This document shows, piece by piece, positions 1 through 11,433 of a stretch of DNA of 64,000 bases. Under the pieces are notes generated by a model. The model made no database searches, was not told the DNA's origin, and saw only the letters and a list, made by a program, of their open reading frames with translations. The stretch lies in NCBI GenBank assembly GCA_002914805.1, contig JXTB01000157.1:633663-697662 (forward strand), given 5' to 3'. Both the position numbers and the translations under genes were made by a program. The DNA is from Parasponia andersonii. Taxonomy: Eukaryota > Streptophyta > Magnoliopsida > Rosales > Cannabaceae. Position 1 is the stretch's first letter. Every line of letters starts with the position of its first letter.

Positions 1-512
1 TCGATTATTTGGTACACTATCCTCTACACTCAATACCTTTTAAAGGAAAAAATGCATGTCCTTAGTTCACTTTGCAGATCATGAACAGGGATCTTATTGC
101 ACAGATGGAATCAGAAAACATAATAATAACAATGATGACAACAGTAAACTTCATAAAGATTAGAGTATCACATTAAAAAAATTGAAATTTACAGGTAGTA
201 GGACTAATACAAAGCATTGAGATATGTTGAGTACAAGGTATGATACACAGTCAAAACGACAACAGCTTTTTCAGGAGAGTTTTTAATTATCGTTTGATAT
301 GTACAATTGAGAAAACAAGCCAAAGCTTCTTTTACCCTCACAGTCTATTATTCACTCACTTGTATGCGTACACATATTCATCATGGATTGATCACAATCT
401 TCTTATTGCACTTACCTTATATCAATCAAGTAAGATATACACCATGCATACATATATATCTTGTGGATACACATAACCGATCCAACAAAACAATCAACTA
501 ACAATCAGTCAA
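1..512. other. 3' flank of the aspartic protease gene, no gene seen
   Basis: AT-rich DNA with no reading frame resembling a known family. It lies just past the stop codon of the protease gene and should hold its 3' untranslated region and polyadenylation signals. The short open frames here are not supported. Confidence 0.5.
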
Positions 513-2022
513 TCAACGGCAGCCGCCGGGAGCAAACCCGATTCTGGATTTTGAAACATCGTAGGCCACCTTAAATGTTTGCTGCTGACGGTTTCCGATG
601 ATGGCAATCTCATTGCTCGCTGCAAAAGCCAAACAAACAACACCCCTTTCAGCTTCTAAGAGCACATTCTTAGGCCCCAGATTAAGACCAGCTCCGCCTT
701 GAAACAGGAGCTGAACATTGGGCACCACGGCCGATACCACGCCGAGGCTCCCCTTGAAACAAGTGTCCAAGATCGAAACCGCCGGCGCCTTGGCGAACTT
801 GGTCGATATAATCTTACCAAATGCCTGACTTAAAGCCGCGTACAAAGGTATCGGCAAGCGAGTTATGACAGTGCCAGAGTCTATAATGGTGCGCACTCTG
901 TAACTCGCCGGATCCACCCCAAGTGGTGTCCTTCCGACCGTGATAGCCGCTAGTCTCAGAAAATACAGACTGGGAATCTTCGCGTCGACCACCATGGGCG
1001 TGAACTTGTAAGCTGGTGATGAAACTGAGGCCGTTCCAATGGAGAAGACGCCTCCTTGGCCGCCTTCGAATGACGGAAGACAGTACGAGAAGGCGTATCC
1101 GTACTGGGCCGAGACTTGGGCTAGCAACGAGAGCTTGTCCCGGGCCAGACCCAGAATCCCGGCGGCCCTTCCGAACAGCCCCTGGTTGTTTTGCCCGCAC
1201 CCGTATACGAAACGAGTCAGAACCTGGGTCGGGGCTATGGTGAGTCGATCTTGACTCAGATACCCCATTGAGAACGACGAGTCTCCATAGCTCGCTGTGT
1301 AGATACAAGAGTCTGAGGCTGCGGAGCAGAAGGGGTCGTTGAGGGTCGCCCTTTTGACCGACGAGCATTCGGGGCTCCGACACGGGATGGCTTCGTAGGT
1401 CGTGGATGCAGAAGGGTCGAAAATGGGGTCCACCTGGCTATGGCAGTAGATGGCGCAAGGTTGGCATTGAAGCCAGGAGAAAGAGCTGCCTGTGTCTAGG
1501 ATCATGGAGTAGTACTTGGGTGGGCTTCCGAGGCCCACTTTCACATAGTAATTACCCGACCCGATTGACAGACCCGGGTTCAATGGAATGGTAACCGATT
1601 TGAGTCCGGTTGGTTTTTGGGAAAAGGTGGAGAAGGAAGGAGAATTTGAGATGTTTTCCTCGTTTCTTGATAGCCTATAGTAGAGCGTTTTGAGGCGCTC
1701 ATTGTCGTTTTCTAGTACTTCATCGAAATGGGATTCTGGGTCGATGGCTTTCACGTGATAGACTTTCAGTTCTAATGATTCATTCTCTGCACACAAAAAT
1801 TTAAAAAAAAAAAAATTGTTGATTCAGAGCATAGATATACGCTTCATGATTAGAAAGACAAAAATGTATGTACAAACTTTAAGCTAAATGAATGAAGTTA
1901 CAAGTACTTATTGGTATACAAAACAAGGTTATTTATGGTTTAGACATGCCTTGAAATACATAGGTTGAACTCGATACCGAGACAAGCAGTAAGTAGAAAC
2001 CCAGCAACCAAACTGGCCCCAT
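513..2022 (-). CDS. Secreted aspartic protease, A1 family, nepenthesin-like (two exons)
   Basis: Pepsin-type aspartic endopeptidase of the plant nepenthesin/CND41-like group, expected in the secretory pathway or apoplast. I read two exons, 2022..1950 and 1786..513, giving 448 residues. Exon 1 starts at an ATG and encodes a short hydrophobic signal peptide (MGPVWLLGFYLLLVSVSSS). Exon 2 carries the first catalytic motif DTGSS at about residue 122 and the second, DSGT, at about 327. A Cys-rich nepenthesin-type insert follows the first Asp, and Tyr of the flap (TASYGDSS) is present. Exon 2 begins after TGTGTGCAG. The only donor that keeps phase is GC (CAAG then GCATGT), so the intron would be of the rare GC-AG class; this is inferred. 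The protein is of normal family length with both catalytic Asp residues, so it looks functional. A TATA box lies about 65 bp upstream of the ATG. Substrate unknown. Confidence 0.88.
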
Positions 2023-2085
2023 TTCTGTCACTCTTTGTTGGCAGTGAAGGAAACTATGCAAAGCTTATTCTCTTCCCCTAAGATA

Positions 2086-2093
2086 TTATATAA
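2086..2093 (-). promoter_or_regulatory. Probable TATA box of the aspartic protease gene
   Basis: TTATATAA on the minus strand, about 65 bp upstream of the proposed ATG at 2022. This would put the transcription start near 2055 and give a 5' leader of about 30 nt. Position and sequence are seen; function is inferred. Confidence 0.5.
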
Positions 2094-2111
2094 GAGAACT
2101 TAAAAGTTCAA

Positions 2112-4094
2112 ATGAGAGAGGAAAAAGCTTTGAGCCAACATGTTGGTGACGTGCACCTTCGAAAGGACCTGGCTAAGAAGTTGGAAGTTTTCAATGATAG
2201 AATGAAGTTCTCTATTTTATTTTATTTTTTCTTAAGTGGGTCTCTTTTTGGAGCCACCAATATGTTTGTGTACACTAAAACCAGAGTTCAAAGAACAAAT
2301 GAGCGTATGTGTTATGCCAGAGGCAGTGGGCCAATGAATTTTTGAAGAAAGAGGAACGAGTGTTATACTGTTTATAACATGCCAATTAAAAGAGACCCCA
2401 TTATATAATGATAGATTTCGAAAACACAAACTGAAAGCTCCTCTCTAACTACAATAGTTGGGACATAATGCACAACTTAAGTACTATAGGGATATTAATT
2501 AGTAGGCCAGAAAAGTAGAGGGATTAGCTTAGGTATCGAAGGCAGGGTGGCTACTACTGCTTGCAATATTTACATACTTGTAGCATTTTCATTGGTGATT
2601 AGATGGCATTACTAAAGCATGCAAAGAGGAATCAGCTCAAATATTGTCAAAACGAGTATTGAAACGTAATAACTCACTCAAAAAAAATATAAAACAAAGG
2701 AGCTTGAAAAGGGTAACTTTGCATTTTTGGGTGACGATATGGAATTACTAACAGATGCAGATGAGATAAGAAAGGATCGGTAGATCGGCTACTATATTGT
2801 GAAAAGGGTATAATCATTGAGAAAAAGAAAATGGGAGGACTTTGGTATTGGAAACGGGCATGACACACTTTCGACGCAATATCAAGTCACAACCACCATG
2901 CAAAAAGAAAAAGGGTTTTCTGATTCCCGTCTTTTTCTGATCCCAAAAAGATTCTCTTCCCAAAATTCTGAGGAAGAAAACTTTTTCTCTTATCTAAGTG
3001 AATGTCAGTGGTTTTACTTCTAAACATTTAGATTTATCGTTGTAAACTTTAAAATAGTCCCAGCCTGTTTATTGCGACTTAATTAAATCAGCTCAAAATT
3101 TTGGTACCAACTATTTTGTGTCGGCAGTGAGAGAATAATTCAGTAATTAAGTGTCACGATTATCTTGTATTAAAGGTAACCAAGGACTATCGGCCTTGCA
3201 ATTATTAAATTTTGATTGGTTGATGAAAAAGAAGAGGAGCTGTCAGCTCGGGTAATGGTCCCTTCCTTATTCAATTCCTAACAATATTCGATTTCTCTTC
3301 TTGATTATTCGCCATGTTGTGACAAATGACAAGACTGGTACCCACTGGATTTAATAAGCGAAACCCATCAACGTAGTACTTTCTCTATAGTGTGGCGTGC
3401 AGCTCTGCTCGTTCTGCTATCAATGAAAACCAGCATACGGTACAGTTCAACCCACCTTTAGACAAGGAAAATTGAACTGTTTAGTGTGTAGATGATCCCA
3501 TTATTTTCCTGGTTATAGAAAGATCACAAGTAAAATTGATATATGTAGACCTTTTAGCTCTAATATTATCTCACCTATGTCATTTGTTTGACAGATTGTG
3601 CATGACAAGCATTAAACAGAGTAAAACTAATTAAGGACCACAGCCATAGTTGGTGGAATAACTAACTGTAATCAAAGCTAACTATCATGTGAATTCTTGA
3701 ATTCTGATGGTTATCCATCTCTGTCTTCTAGTCATGACACGACCGTGACAAAACACAGAGTTCCATGACTTTTCAACAATCGAGTTCTATGATAATCTCA
3801 TCTGTTTGTACCCTGAAAAGTGAAAACCTTTCCAACATTTTCCATGAGATGAGGGCGTTTTTCATGCTATTTTCCTGTTCTTTTCATCTATACAAAGAAC
3901 TCGCAGTGGTAAAAAGAAGGTTCAATCAAGCAAGCAAAGAATTCCAACTTAACGCATCTTGATATTTAACATTTTACCGATACAACATGACGGCTAATCA
4001 AACATACATTAATCGGTGCCAGAAAGACAGAAAAATACTGAGGTAAAAAAACCTTGAAAATAAAAATTGGGAATAAGCAATAAATGCAAGTGGA
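2112..4094. other. Intergenic region, no gene recognised
   Basis: About 2 kb between the protease promoter and the 3' end of CWC25. Frames up to 77 codons occur on both strands, but none has family resemblance. It should include the upstream promoter of the protease and the 3' UTR of CWC25. Confidence 0.5.
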
Positions 4095-6546
4095 TCATCG
4101 CCGGAAAGCATGGCTGTCTTCGGACCTGCCCTGTGAATAATGTGTTCGGCGACGAACACTCTCAGCAATTGATTTGCTACCCCCCATTTCAGTACCATAT
4201 ACGCTTTTCTGAGCAGCATCCAAGAAATTTTTGCCCCTAGATACAGCAGCCTGGGTAGCTTCCCGAGCATCATCATCATCCTCAGCCTTCTTCAACCGTT
4301 TCCATCTTTGTTCGTCATGCAACTCGGCATCCATTTGCATCTCACGCAGCCTGGCAGCTCGCTCTTCTTCCGAGATTTTAGGAGCAGCATTGCGTCGCTT
4401 ATAGCGTGACTCATGTCGATCTTCTGTTAAATATCTTTCCTTCTCTGACTTGTCATGATTTCCCTTGAAAGCATTTCGACGGTCTTTCACATTTTCTTGA
4501 TCTGATTGACCATCAGGTGACTGCTCTTTGTACTTAGAACTCCGATAACCATTCTTTTCACTCCGACTTGCTTTCCTATGTGATTCATCTTCTGAATCTG
4601 ATTGACCATCAGGTGACCGCCCTTTGTATTTAGAACTCCGATAACCATTATTTTCACCCCGATTTGCTTTCCTGAGCGATTCATCTTCTGAATCTGAGTA
4701 CTTATCATAATTTGAACTCTTCCTATGACTACTCTTCCTTTTTTCCTCTTCAGACTTGGATGACGATGAATGTTTTTGATGCTTTGAGCTAATGTGATTA
4801 TGCTTCTTTCCATGTTCCTTTTCATCATGAGACTTCTTCTTCTTGGGCTTTCCTTCAACCTATATAAAATTCTCAGAAAAAGCAAACAATTTTAATTTAG
4901 TGAAGGCATCGTACAGAACCATGAAGGCACATTCATCAAACCAATTGTGACATTGTTTTCTTGACAACACCAGATCCAAAATTTCATTATTTGCAGCTTC
5001 TACTTTAACTCATTATGAATTTTTTTTCCAATAATTTCAGTTGACTAATCCTGAAAAATTTAAAGAAACTGGTACCATCATAATGACCAATCATTCAGAA
5101 TAGAGCATGCAATAAACGTAGAAAAGAAAGCTAACAGAAACTTATTTCGTTTGATGTAATTCTGACAGCTGCTTACCTGACCCAGTGACACTCTCGAGTT
5201 TGCAATTTATCTTATGGAGGAAGTATGAAAGAAGAAAACTACTACAGGATTGAAAGGAAAATAATATAAATACATAAATTCTATATAAAACTTTTGCTTA
5301 AAGTCTAATGCCCTAGCCAATTCCTACATAAGTGGGACAAAAGGAGAACACATTACACACTGTTTGCCCAATTCTCTAAACATGGCAACCCAGAGCAAAG
5401 ATGGTAAATTTGGAAAAGCTTAATAGCCACATCGTAAGACTCAAAACTTGGATAAGAAAGAAGAGGAACCAGTGTCCCCATAAATTCTAACTCCTACTGC
5501 CCATAAATACCAGACTTAATAGTCACTAGGAATACCGAATACAAACAAATTTTGAAGATAAAAAAGTACAAAGGAAAATGTGAACTGTATATTAATACTA
5601 TATCCAGATAGGGAATATCACGACACAAGGAAAAGTAAATAGGTAACTGAACAAAAGCATAGTCATTCTTTTTCTTCTCTGAAACGAGATACAAATTATA
5701 TGGATATATATATATATATATATATATGGGAGCTAACACAATAGGTACTTTTTTATTCACTGTCGATAAGTACATCAATTTTGACCATTAAATTTCTATC
5801 TAACGGTTATAACTAATTATATTAGAACAAGTTCCAAGGTGAATTAACTGATAGCATTTATATTTGTAACCATTAGATTGAAATCTAACAGTCAAAATTA
5901 ATGTACCTACTAATAGTGAATAAAAAAAAATACCTATTGTACTAGTTCCCATCTATATATATATATGAATATATGTATATATATATGAATATATGTATAT
6001 GTAATACTATAATGTCCCCTTTTTAAAGCTTTCTTGCAGTTTCTTTGGCACTAGTGATGAGTATCCAATTCCGATACTTGAGGAACCCACTTTCAAGTAA
6101 AAACTGTTAAGTTACTTTCGACAGCGCCACATGAACCCGCTCCAAATTGACAAATCAAAAATCTGAGCAATCAATTATTACTTAGCAAGTTATGGCACAC
6201 TTGTTTCATGTATGTAGCAAAAGAACCTCCACCTTTTACATGAATATGTTTTATCTTTAAACTGTGGTCACTGCAGGGAAATCGTAGACATTCATATGCT
6301 AAAGTTGCAGAAACTAGACAATTAATACGTCCAAGTTCTCCTTGGCTTCCTTTCCCACCTCTTCTCATTCTCAAGCAAATTTCTTACCCTCTCTGGTCTC
6401 TCCTATGCCTAACAGACAATGCATCTATTCATTTTCTACAAACTTGCATATCTACGAGCTCCGAGAGAAGTTGAATTCTAACATGCTTTGACTATACAAA
6501 TGAAACTGTAAAGCAAGTTTACCTTCATTAATTTTTATTTTTTTTT

Positions 6547-6593
<47 letters not shown>

Positions 6594-6872
6594 GGATTTG
6601 CGAATCATGGCCATCTGCACAGGGTTGTTCTTGATTCGGGCCAAGGCCTCTTGCTCACGCTGTCGAATCATAAGCAAAGGATCGGAGTGGAGCTTCCTCC
6701 AAGCATCGTTGGCAGACTGAGACTTATCCTCGAATAAGGCTCCCGGCACAGCTGAAGAAGACGCCGCCACTTGCTAAAAAAAAAAAATTCAAAATTTTCA
6801 ATTAAATCTCAGACCCATAAATTCAAGAAATTAAACAAATAAAACCACGAAGAGTTTATTTTCTTTTCTTTT

Positions 6873-6908
<36 letters not shown>

Positions 6909-7346
6909 TTTGATGAGGATGAGGAAGGTCCATCATCGGACTTGGGGAAGGCTTCAAGGGCTTTAAAACCATCGGAAGCGCTAGCTTTCCCTACGGCTAA
7001 ACCCGAATCGTACAGAAACTCCAACCTCTCCTGCTTACTGCAATGAATCAAAAAAAATGAATTGAGCAATGCAATCAAATCAAATCAAAACCCTAACCCT
7101 AACTCCTAATTTAAAGGATAGCTTTAATTTTATTTTTTTTTAAAAGGGAAATACGTACGGAACAAGGCCGGCCTGTTCCTGGAGTTGACGAAACTCGGAG
7201 CGTTCTCTCTCCTCGTGAATCTGTTTGCGGAGCTCCTCGAGCTTCTTCTGCTCGGCATCATGCTTCTGCTCCGCTTTCCATACATTCTCTATGTTCCTCA
7301 GACTCCCCGTGTGCCATCCTTTCTTGTTCAAGAATTTCAACGCCAT
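4095..7346 (-). CDS. CWC25: Pre-mRNA splicing factor CWC25 homologue (four exons)
   Basis: Spliceosomal protein needed around the first step of splicing; it acts in the nucleus on the catalytic spliceosome. Exons are 7346..7159, 7037..6908, 6773..6594 and 4859..4095. All junctions are GT-AG and phases match (2, 0, 0), giving 420 residues. Exon 1 encodes the conserved N-terminal CIR_N-type start (MALKFLNKKGWHTG, then a Glu/Lys-rich helix). Exons 2 and 3 carry the CWC25 core (QERLEFLYDSG; DPLLMIRQREQEAL; NPVQMAMIRKS). Exon 4 is Lys/Ser/Arg-rich, contains two tandem 32-residue repeats, and ends with the conserved tail (YGTEMGGSKSIAESVRRR). Intron 3 is long (1.7 kb) and contains a MITE. A second, broken copy of exon 1 lies at about 13768-13902. 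No lesion is seen, so this is taken as the functional copy. Confidence 0.9.
4506..4697 (-). repeat. Tandem 96-bp in-frame duplication in CWC25 exon 4
   Basis: Two adjacent 96-bp units (4697..4602 and 4601..4506) encode 32-residue repeats starting SDSEDES and ending SPDGQ, about residues 221-252 and 253-284. They differ at a few positions (LRKANRGEN against HRKASRSEK). A third unit begins (SD) but breaks off. Confidence 0.9.
5728..5950. mobile_element. Fold-back MITE in CWC25 intron 3
   Basis: Starts GGGAGCTAACACAATAGGTAC and ends with its imperfect inverted complement. The two arms are about 85 bp each and can be followed through TTTTTTATTCACT and the ATTTTGAC block. It has no coding capacity and is bordered on both sides by TA repeats, which hides the target-site duplication. 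The superfamily is not certain. Confidence 0.7.
6548..6588. repeat. GA microsatellite
   Basis: About 20 GA units on the plus strand, immediately downstream of the exon 3 splice donor of CWC25 (read CT on the coding strand). Confidence 0.9.
6875..6904. repeat. TA microsatellite
   Basis: Run of about 15 TA units in CWC25 intron 2, a few bases after the exon 2 donor. Confidence 0.9.
7087..7102. promoter_or_regulatory. Telo-box-like motif in CWC25 intron 1
   Basis: AAAACCCTAACCCTAA contains the plant telo-box AAACCCTAA in two overlapping units, near the 5' end of the gene. Telo-boxes are known in plant genes for ribosomal and RNA-processing proteins. That it works here is inferred. Confidence 0.45.
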
Positions 7347-7540
7347 TCTTACTCTTCTTCTTCCTCGTCTGGTTCGTCTTCTTCTTCTTCTTCTTCTTCT
7401 TTCTTCAAATGATCAGAAATTTCTCAGATCGATGACACTAATTTCGCCCAAATCTCGATTCTTTTCTCCTTTTCTTTCTTTTTCTTTATTGATGGCCCTT
7501 TTTTTCAAACGACATTTCGTTTTCCTTTATTCTTTTGAAT
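7347..7540 (-). promoter_or_regulatory. 5' leader and proximal promoter of CWC25
   Basis: Pyrimidine/purine-skewed DNA with a TTC repeat (about 7377-7402) directly upstream of the CWC25 ATG. The same stretch is copied at about 13903-14110, so it belongs to the duplicated block. No clear TATA box was assigned. Confidence 0.45.
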
Positions 7541-7560
7541 AAATATATAATTTTTTTTAG

Positions 7561-7891
7561 AAGGATATATTATATTTTGACATTGTTCAATTTAATGTTT
7601 TAGTTATTATTAAAGTTAAACTTTAGATTTAAAATCTGTTACATATTTATATCCCGACGTTAATTTAGAATAGTTTATTTACCGAGATAATTTAATAAAT
7701 TTATTCTCAGATTAATTTTTATATAATTTATTTTTAATTTTATAAAAATATCTTAATAAATTAATTATTTTAAATTGATGCTAAATTTGTAACAGATCTT
7801 AAATCTAAAGATCAATGTTGAAAATAACTAAAATATAAAATATAATTTAAACAAAATATCAAAATATAAGATATAAAAATGATAATATCCA
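7561..7891. mobile_element. Fold-back element (MITE-like) in copy A only
   Basis: The left arm from 7561 (GGATATATTATATTTTGAC) and the complement of the right end (GGATATTATCATTTTTATA) match imperfectly over about 130-150 bp. They share the blocks TTTTAGTTATT and TTTAGATTTAA, then ATCTGTTACA. It has no coding capacity. The equivalent place in copy B (near 14150) has no such DNA. Confidence 0.6.
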
Positions 7892-9430
7892 TTTTTTAGA
7901 ACGAAAGATATACCATTCAATTGAACCTTATTTTAAGCTATATTTGGAAGGATAGATTTGCGGAAATATAGAAAGGGAGTGAGAGAGAAATAAAATATCT
8001 TGTTTGGCAAGAAGAATGAAAGAGGTGGAGGAGAAATGCAGGGATAAGTTCTTCCTTGTGGCCCATCATTTTAAATATCTTCCTTACTTTGTTTTTTCAA
8101 GATAATATGACAAAAATACCTATTTTGAAAATTATTTAAAAAATAATGAAATAGATAATATAATAATTTTATAAATAAATATTTTTTTTATCCATTTTTC
8201 TCTCTATCCCTCTTATTAGGGACGAAAATAAGGTGGGAGCAGAAGTTAGGAAGGTTGGCTCATCCCCCGTTTAAATGGGTTAGGGTAGGGGTAAGGTAGA
8301 GAATGTTAGGCGGGAAACTGGTCCCGTTTATTAAAAAAATATTTATAAAATTTAAGAAAAGATCAATTAAAAAACTAAAAATGTTTTTTTTTTAATTTGA
8401 TTTTTTTTTTCATATGTTCTAGATATAAATATCATGAGATTTATTTGTAATACATTAATATTATACTTAACACTAATACAAAAATGTATAATATATAGTA
8501 AAAAATATATATGTATGTATACATGTATAACGAAGTGGATTTAGGGTGGGAAATACAATCCTTGACCCGGACTCATGTAGGATCTTTATAACCCCAAAAC
8601 TCCGACCGATTCCTGATTTGATATGTGAACCCACCCGTTATAGGGCAGAGACCCACAAGGACCCACTGCAGCAAGTGCAAGTATTTTTGACTTTGCTTCC
8701 TCTTACCAAACAACATACATGATTGATACTATCATCACCTTATTTCACATTCTTAATCTTTTGTAGGCTCTCTATCCTTCCTACTCCCTTTTTCTCCTAC
8801 TAAATATAGTGTTAACTCTTAGGTGTGCTAACTGCTGCTGTTTCAAGCCAACATATTAAAAAGAAAAAAAAAAAATGAAATTCCCTTTAGTCTCTAAGAT
8901 GTCGTCTTAATCCAAATTTAACGATTTGTCGTTTAAAGTAAGATGAAAAAAATGTTTGTAGTTCTAGGTGATAAGACATTATGTCATATCACAGACACTC
9001 GAATGTCAAAAACATTCTGGCTTCTTCTCTTCTTGTTAAACTTTTCTGTCGTCTTGATTCAAGAAAGTACCGAGCTTACTAAGTCGTTTTCTTTCCTGTC
9101 GTTCATGAGAAGTTTATGTCATCCAAAACGACTTGTCCTATTCATGTAGTTGTCATACTTGTGTTACTAGCAACACTCGGAAAATAAACGGTTAAAGTGG
9201 CCATGTTATTCCACTATGTGAACTCCAACTTGGTGAGATCCGAATCAGAAAATGAAACAAAAAATTACAAAGAATAAAAGAATTCTGATATATCTAATAC
9301 TTTTATCCTCCCCACACCATATCAACAAACAAAAAATTAAGGTGAAAAACATACAGGTGATTATTTTTATTGATATCCCATGTGTAAGTGTACCTACACC
9401 GTCAGGCTCTGGTAATGTGGAATGAGGTGA
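7892..9430. other. Noncoding flank between CWC25 and the QWRF pseudogene
   Basis: AT-rich. The part 8870-9330 is shared with copy B (about 14270-14780), including a block with ATGTCGTCTTA and TTTGTCGTTT. Roughly 7892-8830 is unique to copy A and resembles no known family. No gene seen. Confidence 0.5.
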
Positions 9431-11327
9431 TTAGTTATTCACTGCTAATTCTTTCATCAAAATATTATCCTTAAGACAGGTACAATGCAATTGAATTGTT
9501 CGACTCCTTAAGCTGCAGTCATCCACCTGGAACAAAGAATAGAGGAATATATCTTCATGAGAATAGGCTAAAAAGAAAGCATTTAAGTTAAAACTTAGCA
9601 CAAGATGCAGAACAACTACAGCACAAGACTAATACATCAATACAATGTGAGGGCATACCTGTGATGCATATGTTTTAGACAACATAACTCCACATTCTTC
9701 AACAAGAGCTCTTTCTCCACCAGCTATCCTGGCTAGTTCTGACATCAAAATCTCTGTTTCTTCTGCCCGAGAATAGTATCTAAAACAAAATATGAAAATC
9801 AGTCGAACTGTGAAATAATTCACAACTGTAGTACTTAAATTGGTGACTATATATATAAATAGCATAGAACGTCTTTTGGAAGCCGTATCTTTGGTATGAG
9901 AGGTTGAACATGAGAACCTATTATCTCCGTCACTTTCACTTTCGAAGCTGAGTTCAGGGCCTCCTGAAGCTCTTTTATATCAACCTACAGTGTGCATATC
10001 TCATGGTCAGTATAATCTTCTCAAGTCTCAACAAAAGTACATTCATAGAGAAGGCATTTGGAGAAACATAAATTGAACATTTGTTCAACTGTTAAACACT
10101 TGGACAAGAAGAATATACCCTGACATTCGAGCCAAGTGGAAGTTGAATTGAGGCATTCAACAAAACTTGAATGGATTCAGCCAGAGAAATTGAATATTCT
10201 CCTTCCAGAGCAGACCATTGGTCCAAATATGGAACCTAAAATGAGGGCAATGATTATATGTAAGTTATAAGTAACACTAATATGTAAGCCATGTTATGGT
10301 AAGTGAAGAAACCAAAGCAATAATCAAATCCAGAAGTCTTACTTGGGATTCAAGAATTGCAGAAAGCGTCTTTGTCCTTTGTAATACCCAAGTTCTGTTC
10401 ATTTCCTCATCCCAGAATCATATAGCTCTGCCATCTTTACTCTCAGAGACTTAACTTTTGTCAGCAATAGTAAAGAGAAAAAGATAAGTAGCTGATGCAT
10501 TGAATTCTAAGAGTCAGAAGGTAACCAAACGTACCAAAGTTGAACCTAGCATTTGACAAAGAAACTTTGAAAAGAATCAGACATTTTCTACAGTTTTCGT
10601 CACCCACTGGAATTAAGCCATAGTGTTCAAGATCAGTGAATATTAATGAGAGAAATCACTAGTATTACAAAGCTCATCTCTTAAAGATATTACTACTTGA
10701 ACTTAAAATCCTAGTTTTAAACTATTCTCTTCTTTAGTTCATTCTACTCCATTCTAATAGAACAAGATATCAGTTTGAATAAACGTCGAAAGTTGACCAA
10801 CCTCAGCTTCTCTTTGCTGAGCTTGCAAGGAAGCCTGTGCTCTTGCATTGGCATATCTCCACCGCAAATAACAGCTGTAAAGCAATTTCAACGAATGTAC
10901 TTCTTCCTAATGACTGGAAACTTTCTTTGCCTTCCTCATCTCCATCCCCGGCTTTGCACATGGCGAGACAGGAGGCAGAGAGAGGCCTCCACCTTCACCA
11001 AGTTCGCCAATGGCTTAGAGACGGCATTCGACCCTTTCTCGCCACCCTCTGTGCCCGAATTTAAAGGTGAATCCATATAACGGGAGCTTGGGAAAGAGAA
11101 CTTCAATGACTCAGTACTAGAACTGGCCCTTCCAATACCACTACCCCTATTGCCATTCTTCTCCCCCTGGAGTGTCCCTGAAACAGTCGACAACATATCG
11201 GTTTCGGGCACGGAAGAGCGCAATTCTGGCAGAGACTGTGTAGAATAGCTCAGCCGATTGTGATTGCTGTCAGGCAGAAGACCATTTATCGAAGAATGAC
11301 CTTCTTGGGGAACAGAATTAGTGTCTT
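9431..11327 (-). pseudogene. QWRF-family gene copy, truncated and broken
   Basis: Paralogous copy of the intact QWRF gene at 14885-17498. Aligned exons are 11327..10802 (3' part of exon 1), 10461..10343, 10235..10119, 9984..9889, 9766..9659 and 9526..9431. The 5' part of exon 1, with the start codon, is missing. Lesions seen by comparison are: a frameshift in exon 1 after the KVE region; the exon 2 acceptor AG lost; CGA to TGA stop and a 1-nt deletion in exon 2 (119 against 120 nt); the exon 4 donor GT changed to AT; a 6-nt insertion in exon 4; and the exon 5 acceptor AG changed to GG. Exons 3 and 6 keep their lengths. It cannot make a normal QWRF protein. Confidence 0.88.
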
Positions 11328-11433
11328 TAGATAAAAATTAAGACAAAAACTTTGAGAAGAAAAACAATTAAAAACAAAATTAGACTGGAAAAGGTGTGTA
11401 AATATTGTATAAATATGAGCACATCAATTAGCA
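11328..11433. other. Short A-rich spacer past the end of copy A
   Basis: Homology to copy B stops at 11327 within QWRF exon 1. The next about 106 bp match neither copy and lead to the PPR stop codon, so they are probably the PPR 3' UTR. Confidence 0.5.

Larger units (their letters stand above)
6003..11327. repeat. Segmental duplication, copy A
   Basis: This stretch is repeated in the same orientation at about 13441-16726. Matched parts are CWC25 intron 3 (about 6003-6365), CWC25 exon 1 and 5' flank (about 7208-7540), a flank stretch (about 8870-9330) and QWRF exons 6 to 1 (9431-11327). Copy A contains all of CWC25 upstream of the left breakpoint but only a 5'-truncated QWRF. DNA at about 7560-8830 is absent from copy B. 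Confidence 0.85.

Noticed and set aside
814-1383. 189-codon minus-strand frame
   Set aside because: Shadow frame inside the aspartic protease exon, with no family resemblance.
2112-2345. 77-codon plus-strand frame upstream of the protease
   Set aside because: No homology recognised, poor composition, and it overlaps the expected promoter region.
9629-9865. 78-codon minus-strand frame as a separate gene
   Set aside because: It is exon 5 of the QWRF pseudogene read through its lost acceptor.
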